NCBI RefSeq assembly: GCF_964199755.1
Contig: NC_133898.1
Span: 132,108,553 to 132,172,552, forward strand
DNA from: Larus michahellis
Lineage: Eukaryota; Chordata; Aves; Charadriiformes; Laridae
DNA: 64,000 nucleotides
Reading direction: 5' to 3'
Shown piece by piece: positions 14,501-26,500 of this stretch (position 1 is the stretch's first letter; each line of letters starts with the position of its first letter). Below the pieces are notes generated by a model, which did not search any database, was not told the DNA's origin, and saw only the letters and a list, made by a program, of their open reading frames with translations. A program made the translations under genes and the position numbers.

Positions 14501-17500
14501 ATTTGGATTGTTCTTGAGAAACTGTTGAACAAACCGGATGGAATAGCATGAGGTTTATTTCTAGGTGTGATAAATTGACAAACATCTCATGATCTGGCTG
14601 CCACTAAAGTGGCAAAAATGGTTACCAGAGACCTGCCTTGATTTCGTATCTAAGCTCACCCCTCAAGGCAGGAGGAGCAGTCATAGGTAAGTGACAATCG
14701 GTGGGCTTCTAGTTGCTGGGGTTAGTTTCTGAAATTGCCACTAAGACCAGACTGAATGTGCGTGTGTGTGATGATGTGCTGTGTGCTTTTGTGGGGAGGG
14801 TGTTGGTTTGTTTTTAAACTCAGATTTAGTGGTAAGATTTGGTGTCTTTGGCTTTATTGCAAAGTCACTGAGTGGAATGTGTACTTAACAGATCTACCTC
14901 CTGCTGTGCCGTGATGGTAATGAACTCTCATTTTTATTTTGCAGAAGGTTTAAAAGCTGGCTCTTGCTTCATGTGCTTGCCTTACTTGCTCAGTATACCT
15001 TCTGTGTGCTGCTATGAGTTACCTCATTCGTGAAAACACCAGAAAACAATTATCTTCTAGACTGGTTGTCATTTTCAATTAAATAGGATCTTCTGAAAAG
15101 GTTTCAATTTCCCAGTTTAGTGCTGCAGGTTATAAGAACTTGCCTTTTCTGTCGTCAGATTTATTCTTTGTGTTGCATTGAAGGCACCTGCTGCTTCAGC
15201 TTTGCTGGATTGTGTTTTTTCTGTGCCTTTCTGTGGATTCCCAGGATAGGTTGGGGAATATCTTATAGTCATCCAGGTCTTCATCTACCCATTTTAGTAT
15301 TAGTAAGGCAGTTACACGTGTCTGCTCCTTTTGGGGTCCTTTGGTTGAAGGCATGTGGAACATTAGCATTTTAGAAGGCTCCTTTGTGCCAGTTCTTGAA
15401 AAATCACTTGAATACAAACTTAGCAAGTATTTTACATCTACAGGATGAAATGCTCAGCATTCTCCCTAATTGCTGAACAGTTTTATTGGAATTTTATGTG
15501 AAATTTTTTTGTAGAAGCAGAGGCAGTTGATGCAGGAGGACTGTAGAGATGCTGTCCAGTCATGTGAGGTTAGGAAAGCCAAGCCCACCAGTTGGATCTG
15601 GCAAGGGATGTGAAGGGCAGCAAGCAAGGATTCTACAAGTAAACAGCAATAGGAAGGGTAAGGAAAATGGTGGCCCTCTGTTTATTAGGATAGGGGCCTT
15701 GGTGACAAAGGACACACAGGCCAAGGTGTTCACTGCCTTTTTTGCCTCAGTCTTTACTGCTAAGGCTGGCCTTCAGAAATCCCAGGCCCTTGAGGCCAGA
15801 GGGAAAGTCTAGAGCAATAAAGACTTACCCTCGGTGGAGGAGGATCAGTTCAGGAAACACTTTAAAAAAGACTGCACGTACCTAGTTCCATGGGGCTTGA
15901 CGGGATGCACACACAAATGCTGAGGGAGCTGGCTCCTGCCATTGTAAGGCCACTGTCCGTTGTCTTTGAAAGGTCATGGAGAATTGGAGATGCTCCTGAA
16001 GACTGAAAGAGAGCAAATGTCATTCCTATCTTCAAGAAGGGCAAGAAGGAAGATCTGGGGAACCACAGGCTAGTCAGCCTCGGCTCTGTCCCTGGGAAGA
16101 TGATGGAGCAACTAATCCTGGAAACTATTTACAAATACAAGACAGACAAAACTGTGGTTGGGAGTAGTCAGTGCGGATTTATGAAGGGGAAATTGTTCTT
16201 GACAAACCTGATAGCCTTCTGCAGTGAGGTGACTGGCCCGGTATACAGGGTAGAGGTATGGGTTAAATAAGTGAACAGTGCAGTGGGTTGAAAACCAGCT
16301 GAACATCTAGGCCCAGAGGGCTGCGATCAGCAGCACAAAGTCTAGTTGGAGGCATGTCACTAGTGGTGTACGCCAGGGGTAAATGCTGGGGCCAGTACTG
16401 ATTAACATTTTCATTAATGACCTGGACAGTGGGACAGTGTGCACCCTCAGCAAGTTCACAGATGATACAAAGCTGGGAGGAGTGGTGGTACACCAGGTGG
16501 GTGTGCTGCCGTTCACGGGGACTCGGACAGGCTAGAGAATTAAGCAGAGGGGAGTCTCTTGGTTCATCAGTAGGAGGACTGTAAAGTCCTGCAGCTGGGC
16601 AGGAATAACCCTGTGTACCAGAACGTGCTCAGGGCTAACCTTCTGGAAGCCAGCTCTGCAGAGAGGGAACTTGGGGTCCTGGAGGGGAGGTCCTCCGGAC
16701 CATGAGCCGGCAACGCACCCTGACAACAAAGGTGGCCAGCGGCATCTTGGGTTGTGTTGGGAAGAGCATTGCTGGCAGACTGGGGGAGGTGATCCTTCTT
16801 CTCTCTGATGCATCTGGAGTGCTGTGCCTACGTCTGAGCTGCACAGTACAAGAAAGAGATGGACTTAATGGAGTAAATCCTGCAGAGGGCCATGAAGGCA
16901 ATTAAGGGACTGGAGCGTCTGTCCACAGGAGGAGAGGCTGAGAGAGATGAAACTGTTTGACCTGGGAGGAGAAGGCTCGGTGGGATCACTTCAGTGTATA
17001 TAAATACCTGATGGGACAGAATGAAGAGGAGGGAGACGGTCACTTCTCTATAGTGCCCACGGGCAGGACAAGAGGCGATGGGCACAAATTGGTATACGTG
17101 AAGTTCCATCTAACACAAGAATAAACTTTTTTTACTTTGGGGGTATCAAACCCTGGAACAGGTTGCACAGAGAAATTGTGGAATCTTCCTCCCTGGTGAT
17201 AATTCAAACCAGACACGGTCCTGGGTGACTTGTAGCTGCCCCTGCTTGAGCAGGGGGTGAGCTGTATTCTCAAGAGGTCCCTTCCAACCTAGACAATTTC
17301 ATGATTTAGGCCTTGAGGCGTGTGGGACAAGTAGTGTTTTCCCTCTGGCTTCTGCTTTCAGGGGATGAGCTCTTCTAGTTATTAAGTCTTTCAAGGTCAT
17401 TTGTGCAGCTTCACTGGCATGTTGTGAAACAACAGTAATCAGAGTCTGAAATTCAGGGAGGTTAAACTTGAAATACTCAAACTTGTGGACCCTAATTGCA

Positions 17501-20500
17501 TTTTAATCAAATATGTATGTATGCAAGTTCAAAACTTCTGTTAAGCAGAGCCAATCAAAACATAAAATAATTTTCATAGTCTTGTTTCTGAGGACTTTGT
17601 TTTCCAGTGTGTGTCTTCTGGGAGTAAAAGATTCCCCAGAGTAGCTCAGTCCGTAGCATTTCAGTGAGTATCTTTTCTTGTTTTTCTGATTGCATGTAAT
17701 TTTTGCACTGTGATGTGAGGCTACGGCAGTTAATCAGTGCCCTGCCACTTCAGTTATGAAAGAACTGAGCAAGAATGGCAGTCCTGCTGCCCCTTCATCT
17801 TTCTGATATAAATACTGCATTGCAGTTGGATGATGCAACCCAAGCAGGGGTTTCCCCGGTCCGTAGGACCTTCGTTCCTCTGGTCTAGAAATTAGAACTT
17901 GTTTTTAAGTGCAGATTTCAGATCTCCCTACACACTTTGTTCGGAATGAAGTTGTTCGTACCATGAACTCTTCCAGATAAAGTGCTAATAAGCTCCTGAG
18001 TCCCTGCTTAAGAGCCTGCATGCAGCCAGGATCGACAAGTACTTATCTTACAGGTCCTCTTTATCTCTCCTAGGTCTACGGTCTTGCATTTCCTGCTCTG
18101 CCTACTTCCGCTTTCTGCTTCCATGTAATGGATGTGGTCACACATGTTTTATTTAAACATGAAAACATCATCCACTGCTTCACAAGAAACCTGACACAGC
18201 ATGATTGTTTTCCTTCCCATCATTCATTTGTATGCCTTCATATTGACATGAGCCAGCAATGTGCCCTTGCCACAAAGATGGCTAAAGATGTCCTGGACTG
18301 TGTTAGGCAAAATACTGCCAGCAGGTCGAGGGAGGGGATCCTTGCCCTCTGCTCAGCGCTGGAGAGGCCACCCCAGGAGCGCTGGGTCCAGTGTTGGGCT
18401 CCCCAGCACAAGAGGGACATGGGCAGGCTGGAGAGAGCCCAGCGAGGGGCCACCAGGATGCTGAGGGACTGCAGCATCTCTCTGGTGAGGAGAGGCTGAG
18501 GGGGCTGGGGCTGCTCAGCCTGGAGCCGAGAAGGCTCAGAGGGATTAAATCCATGTGTGTAAATACCTGGAGAGGCTGTGCCAAGAGGACGGAGCCAGGC
18601 TCTTCCAGTGGTGCCCAGTGCCAGGACCAGAGGCAACAGGCATAAAATGGACCACAGGAGGTTTCCTCTGAACATCAGGAGACACTTTTCCAGTGTGAGA
18701 GTGACTGAGCACTGGCACAGGTTGCCCAGGGAGGTGATGGAGTCTCCATCCTTGGAGCTATTCGTAAGTTGTGTGGCAACTGGGCAACTGGCTGTGGGTG
18801 TCCCTGCTGGAGCAGGGGGTTGGACAAGGTGACCTCCAGAGGTCCCTTCCAACCTGAACCATCCCATGATTTTATGATTCTATATTTATTTCTGTGGAGA
18901 GGGATACCTCTTTCAAGGTACATGAGTTCTTGTATGATGCCAGCTCTCTGTTGCGAGTACCACTGGTTCTGCTTCAGCAGTGTTTTCTCAGAAGTAAGAC
19001 GTGGACAATGTTTTAAGAAGAGATTAGTTATACAATTCAATGGATGTGGCAAGAATGAACATGGATGTGAGCAGCCGGGGGATTGTTACCTGGCACTGGT
19101 AACTATGTAGTGACCGTCTTTGCCTCTTCATCTCATTAGATATTCAACTGTTAAAAAAAATAATAAAATCCTCTTTCTTCTGGTGCTCAATGTTGCAAGT
19201 AACTTTGCAGACACTGTTTACAATCCCTGACATAGATCTGCAGGGCTGTAGGATGCTTGTGTTCTGTGATCAACTTAAATCTGCCACTGCTTTTCGTGTT
19301 TGACTGGGTGGTTAATGGCTTGCTGCCTCTTTTTGTTTCCAGTAGCTTCCTAGTTGCTTATTTTCTAGGCTTTGCCCTCCCTAATAAAAATGCGTTTGTC
19401 ATCTTAGTGTGCAAATGAAATGAACTGTGAAATGTCCTGGTTTTGTGCAGCCTTATGCTCTTCTGCAGTGGTGAAAATGCCTTGAGTGTATGAGTGCAGG
19501 GATAATAATGTGGCCTCATACCTATCCTGTGGCCATCCCTTTATAGTTGCACTCAGCTGGTTATTTTTGGGTCCCTGTGGTGCTGGTATGGTGCAGCACA
19601 GGTAACGTGTTAATTGTCCCTTGTTGCTGCGTTGCATAGCAAGCCTGGGACGAATCTGAAGGGTTAGTTGTCGATCCTGCTCGTTGTCATCTTGTTTTCC
19701 TCTGCTTTCTGGAGTGCAGAGTACTTGAGCACTTTGCTAGAAGAGCAGAGTCATATACTCTTGCTTTAGAGAACGCTTAGGCATTTCCAAGAGACAGAGT
19801 GGTTCAGTGGCGTCCTCGGGAGGAAAGGGAGGACTTGGGCAGACTCTTTCCTTCTTGCGAGGAGGAAGTGTTGAACGCGGAACAAAGGTGGGTGTGAATT
19901 GGACACAGGACAAGAGGACAACTTCTCCTGCAGCGTGTAGTGTTTGAAAGGGCAAGTTGCTATGCGGCTGGGCATCTCTGCTCAAACCTGCTGCTGGTGA
20001 TAGCTGGGAAGCAAAACCACCCAGTGCGTTCTTGGCTGACACACCTATTGACTGATGGGTGCTCCGACAAGCCATTGACCCTGCTGAGCTCTCTGCTCTA
20101 GCTTGTCCTTGGGGGTTTGAGAAGCCTAGCAAGCTCTGCGTGTTCCTGTACTGATTGTTTCTCTTTGTGCTTTTATTGTCAGATTGAGTTCAGCTTGCCA
20201 AAGGCAAGTTGCTTGTCCTACCTTCTACTGTACATCACGTCTCTTCCTATCGTCTGCTCTGCATGGACACCATATTTGGCTGAATCCTTTCTAAAGTTCA
20301 TCTTTGCTTTGCTAATTTCCTACCACGCTGGTCAGTCATGCGGTGCTACGTCTTGTAGTCTGTCTCCCTTGCTGTCATCTTCTCTGTGGCTGAGAAAGGC
20401 TTGTTTGTTGTTAATGTTGGTGATCTGGCTTTCCTTTTTGGCCTTCATTTTTTGTCTTGCTGACCGTAACTGTCCTTAGCCTTCATGCACCTGATCATTC

Positions 20501-23500
20501 ACAGAATTAAGAGTCATCACCAGATATAGTAGTGGATGGCAGGTAGCAACCATGTGCAAATCGGTCAGAAGAGTTTGTGTCAGAGGTACCTTAAAGTGTG
20601 TATTCTTATCTTTTGCAGTTAACAGTTTGTTTTAAAATGCATGTTCAGGTGAAGCTCCTCTCAAGCTAAGTGGCTTGAACACTGATGTAATGGACTTGCA
20701 ATGGTGACTAGACCAGACCAAACCCAAAGTTTCTTGCCCCAACATCTAAAATACTGTCACAAGGTGTAAGATCACTTTTGTCTGCCTTGTTTAACATGCC
20801 AGCAGTGGGTTTTCCCGAGCTGACTTCAATAGCGTGTTGTTGCTGTTGTGGTGATGAACGGAAGAGATGTGTGTCCGGCCAGGCCGTCTCTGCTCGGTGC
20901 GAAGGCACCCAGTGGAAGAACCTGGTACAGTCTTACGCTGTTGCTCTACTGTTGCATCGCTTCAGCTTTGCAATAGCAGAGCAAGGTTATGCATGTGACT
21001 TCCAGCCAAGTTGCACATGAGCTGTGATATAAAGTGCTAGGACAGGAAAAAAGCTTGCCATGCATGGCTAATCAAAGCCAGCCGCATAGCCAGTCTCTGC
21101 AACAGTGACGGAGAAATGCATTGGGGAGTTCCAGTGGGACTCTGCAAGTTTGGAGGCACAAGGACCAGAGTATCAGAGTGGAGAGGTCCCTGGATGACCT
21201 ACAACAGCAAATTCCAAACCGCCTTTTGGTGTGTCTGAGTTGGAAGTTCCCACAGACAGTGCAAGCCCCGCTCCTCCCAGAAATGCTGATGCCACTGCAG
21301 AACATCCGTAGGACTTGGACACAGAGAAGCTTATTATCAAGTCCTTAGTGAGGCGCAGACAGCCACTACAGACAGAGGTTGGGCAAGGATTCCATCGTAC
21401 TCGCCTTTCTGGTGTGGGAGTGCCTAAGTTGCATCACTGGCTGAGGTTTCTGTCGATCACACCTTTTTGTGATTGATCGATTGATGACTGCCTCTGCCCT
21501 GTTGTGAAACAGGAGCAAATGGCTGGGTAGTGAACTGACCCTTGCCATCCAGCACGCATAGTAACAGTATTTAAACACGTGTTGGAAAATGAAGCTAATC
21601 AAAGAAGGTGACTTTATACCTGGCTGATCCTGCTCCGTGTTTGATGGGATAGTGTTGTCCCGGGTGTTGCTGAATTTCCCCAAGGCTGTCGCTGTTGACA
21701 CGTGCCCCTCTCTCGGGGCAGACCTTGATGTCTCTGCCCTTCTCCAGCGCCCTGGCTGGCAGCAGCTCCCGGTGGTGGTTCACAGACCTCTGGCTGCACA
21801 AAGCTGCAAAGCTGAGGTGGGGTTTGGGTTCCTGTTTGCTCTTACAGACCATTGTACCGATAAGAAAGGCAGAGTGAATAGAAGACTTATAAAATAAGTC
21901 TTATTTTTATATCCTCAGATGGTCTAGTTAGTTCTCGGCAGTCAGAGGCCATCATGCATGTGATGGGTGTTAGGATTGGCAGGGTTCACAAAAACACCTC
22001 TGTGATAGTTCACGTGTGCTGCATGCTGCACAAAGACATATAGTATTCCATTAAAAAAATAAAATTCAGACTTCGGAGCAGAAGGGTTTCTGAAGCCTTG
22101 AATGCCCTTTTCTACAAAAACTGTGACAAAGTAATAGTTCTTGTAGACAGAGAGCAAACAGGTTTGGGATCAGCGAGATCCTGTGATTGCGTTACAGCCT
22201 AGGCCTCGGGGGAATGCTAAAATCCTAATGGTATTGGTCACTCTGAGGAAAAACTTGTTTCTGATCAAAAACTTCGCAGTATTGATGTGTCTGTGCCTCT
22301 GCAGCGATATTGTGTTTCTGGATGCGATCAGCCTCTGGCCCCTCACAGGGGCTGTAGCCATCCGTATCTCCACCTCTCACGCCCTCCGGCCGCCACTACA
22401 GATTTAGGTGAAATTATTTTAAGCTCCTGCAAGTCTCCAGCAACAATTCTGAAAGTCATGAGTGGCTTTGTGTGTGGTGTGCATGTGTGTGGCGCTTTTT
22501 TTAAGAAGGCAAAACCTCACTTGACAGCATTAAATTTTTGGGGTTTACAGTGGTGGATTGTTCTTTTGAATAGAAAAGAATAACTTACTTAGAGTGGGGA
22601 GGGGTCAATACTGTTAAACCTTATCTTGATTCCTGGGCCAAAACATCTACAGAAAGAAACAGTAAAGAGCAGGAATAATGAGGAAATCCAGCTGCTGGAA
22701 AAGACCCGACGTAGCCTCTCCTCTCTTAGTAGCCACCTATAGACCAGACACACACGGTGGGCTCCTTAAGGCAGATACCGGCATAGACAAGAGCAGGTCT
22801 AACAGAACCTCTTCAGCAGGCCCGGTGGGAGAACGGGTTGTGCTGGGTGGTTTGCCCTTGTGCCGGTCAGGCGCTGGCTGGAGGCGGGGTGATGGGGTGC
22901 AAGTGGAAAAAGGGCTGCCCTGCCAGGGGGCTTGGGGTCCCTCAGGCACTGAGCTCATGAACGTTGGGGCCGTTAATAGAAACAGGGGAACGTGTGATGT
23001 TGAGGTAGGTCAGGTTATCCTCCAGAAGCACAGGACATCAGAGGACTGGACAAATTCCAGTTGTAACTTGGTAATGCAAAGCTGCACAAAAGTCTAGAGC
23101 TCATCATTCGGGAACTGAGGAGGATCTGGTGGCTACGAGCCATTCAAGGGAGGAACTTGACCCACTTGCCTAGTGTGCAGTGTTAAGGTCCGATGGGGCA
23201 GAGTCCCCAGTAGAGGGAGTTGGTGTGATTGTGCATGGCCCCAGCCAGAGCTCGTCTAAAGCGGTCAATGTCACTGGGAAAACGCAGAGCAGGTCTTCAG
23301 AAGAGGACAAAGAATTCTGCTTAGTGCTGTGAAGTAAACACGTAAGCACTAGGAATGAAGTAATCTCACTGGACTCGCAAGAGAAAAGCTAGCACAAGAA
23401 CAAAAAGCAGTAAGCCGCTCATGGATGGTTGGTTGGGACAGTAGACACCGGCCATTGGAGCAAGCTCAGTTTCTGGTGCTTGAATAAGATAATATGATTT

Positions 23501-26500
23501 GGTATGTGCCGCACAGCAAAGTTGAGCTGAGTTACCAAGGAAGATCCTTCATGTCGGACTAGAGCCCAAAGAACATCTCTCCCCTGAGGCTGGTAAATAG
23601 TTCAGTCTCGTTCAACTGGGAATCCTCTTTGGTGTGTCCTGCCCTAATCCAGGAACACCTGAAAAAGTACAGGCGGTTTGGCATGTCCCTTGTAAGTCCA
23701 TGTTGTAGCAGTACGGACACCAGGACCACTTGCGATTGTCCAGGAGGTTGACAAAGCGGGAGGTGGACCTCAGACTGGGACAGGCTGTGCTCAAGCGTGG
23801 AAGTGGAGCTTCAAATGGGGTGGTGACTCCGTGCTCCCTCCCTACCTCGGTGTTTCTCCCTGGTGGAGCAGTTGCTTAGCTTTGGAGAGTTGTTTGCGGT
23901 CTTTTCAGAGGTGGCTGTCCTGAAAGCTTATCTTTTATGGGGGGCCCATACTTGTGTTCTGCTCGTTGTCCTTGTGGCTGGGATCTGTTCCCTCCCTGTA
24001 TCTCTGAGTGCGGTTGTTGCTGTGGAGGTGTTGGCTGCTGGGAGGCCTCTGTTGTCAGCGTGGTCATGTCTCCTCATTCAGCAGCTTTGCTCGACTTTTG
24101 TCTTGAGGCGCGTTGGCATGGGTGCCCTGCTGACATGTGAAAGAGTTGCCTTGTAGTTCTGTCCCTCTCCTAGAGCCCTGAGGCAGTGACTAATTACAGT
24201 GATCTTGGGCATCTCTGGCTGTTCCTGGGGCTCCTGTTGAGTTGCTTGTGACAAACGCTGTAGAGCTGATGTAAGTTAGGTGCTTTCAGGACTTGCACTT
24301 CAACAAGGAGTCCTTCCCAGCTTGTCTTCCCATTCGGGAGAAGCTGTGGTCTCCAGGTTTGCTCTTGGAGAGTAATGCTGAGCTGCCTTAATCCATCTGC
24401 AGCCAAGGACACAATGGAGAAGTGTATCAGGGCAGGTGACCTGAGATGAGGGGCTGATGAAGGGTCAACTTAACTCCACTGTGCTGCCCCTTTAGGCACC
24501 AGAAGGCCCTGGAGCTGCATGTGCTCCCTGGGATCTTGTTGGGGATGGGCTATGGTTTCCTGTACCCTAAGCATTCATTACTTTCTTCTAGTGGCACCGG
24601 ACACAATTAACAACCACGTGAAGACCTGTCGCGAGGAGCAGAAGAACCTGCACTTCTTTGCCCCAGAATATGGAGGTACGGTGTGGCTACAGCTGCCAGC
24701 CTGGTTTTGTTGGCCTTACTAATGCTTCCAAGCTGTTCTGCGTCTTGTTTTCAACTACAGGCTCATGACAAATGTCACATTAATGATTTTGAGTTATTTG
24801 CCTGCTTAAATTTTTCAACTCTTCTGTCTTTTGATAGCGGGGCGGGGGAGGATACCTGATACAGAGGCGGTCCTGCTGGTACTGCTGCATGCAGGGATGG
24901 GCTGATAACAGCGTTATTTCTGTGTTACAGAAGTTGCCAATGTCACCACTGCTGTGGACATTTACTCCTTTGGGATGTGCGCGCTGGAGGTGAGTATGGA
25001 ACACTTTGGCTGTGGGACAGAGAGAATGAATTTGAGGGAAGGAGATGGCTCTGTGGGGACGCCGTGGTTGTGGGTGGGTTAGCTTGGCAACAAGTGCGTT
25101 TTGTTCCCTGAGCCAACTGCACTTTGCCTTGGGGGGGATCCCTATCGAGGCTCCCCCAAATGCCTTACTGAGGAGTAAATAGCTCAGTAATGTGTAGTTC
25201 TTTCTGAAATTCCTAACATGTAATTCATTACTCTGTGGGTCTTGGCCAGTTCTGAAGTATGATGTGCTGGCTGGTGGGAGCAGTCACCGCTACAAACTGC
25301 GCTTAATGTACATGGAGAATGGAGCTCCCTGTCTGGGGAGGACCCGTTCTTCCTGTGGGGTCTGGAGGAGAGGACAGATGTAGTCCGTACCTTCTCTGGG
25401 ACAGCCTGTCCCCACCTGATACAGGTGCTGGTTGCAGTCAGGCGTGAGTCTGAGGTACCTGACCTTAGCAGCTTAGTGGTTCTCTGTCCTTGCAATCTGC
25501 AGGCCCAAGTCTAGGAAACGGGAGTTGTTGGTAAGAGTATTTTCTGGGAAGAATTGTCAGAAAGAGCCAACACAAAGAATTCTGAACCGATGCTGCACAT
25601 CCCCTAAGTGAAGCAGGAAGAGAACTGTGGGAACACAAAACTTGAGTTGCATCCTAAGGTGTTCTCTGGAATCTTCTTGCCAGCCTTTCCTAGCTGGGAA
25701 TTAGTGCATATGTTGGAATATGTGTTGGCTGGAGCCAGTTCTGGATGGCATTGTTTGCTTGCTTTTCTGCCTGTATTACAGGGCTATTCATCCAGCCGGG
25801 GGTGTGCTGTTGGATTCTGGCAGTGATCCAGTTACTGCTTCATTAGAGGGTGGGAATTATCAAGCACAAGTACAGGCCAATGCATCATGAGGTTCAGAAT
25901 GGAGATACTTACTGTCCGAGGTGATGCTGGCGTAGTTTTCAGGTCTCCTGGCAAGCCGTTGGGGTGCTGCAAACAAGCTATTGTAACGAGGCAGTCACTC
26001 TCTCTCTGCCTCCACACACTGTGACCTTAAATAGCACCAACCAACCTGGCTGTTGCCATCTCACGCTTGGCAGTGGTCTCCTCGAGCTCTGTCCAGTGCA
26101 GTCAGTAGTTCTCCATGAAGACTGACGCCCTGCTCTGTGTTTGCAGATGGCGGTGCTGGAAATACAGGGTAACGGAGAGTCGTCGTACGTGCCCCAGGAG
26201 GCCATTAACAGTGCCATCCAGCTGCTGGAGGACCCCCTGCAGAGGGTGAGCGAGGAGGGATCAGCATCCCTGCAGACATGTTGGCGTTGCATGTGGTCTC
26301 ATGTGATTTTTGTCTTTCAGGAATTCATTCAGAAGTGTCTAGAACAGGACCCTGGCAAGCGTCCTACTGCCCGGGAGCTCCTTTTTCATCAGGCGTTGTT
26401 TGAGGTGCCATCGCTAAAGCTGCTCGCTGCTCACTGCATCGTTGGACATCAGCGTGAGTATGGAGCCCCAGGGTGCCACATCTTGCCTTCTGCAAAGCTT

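Larger units (their letters stand above)
8206..24591 (+). other. 16.4 kb NRBP1 intron
   Basis: It starts g|gtaaga and ends tcttctag. It contains three CR1 fragments, one compound microsatellite and T runs. The stretches 8206-13614, 13698-15536 and 18883-24591 hold no gene I can recognise. 13023-13560 is noticeably GC-rich but its open frames resemble nothing known. Confidence 0.85.
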
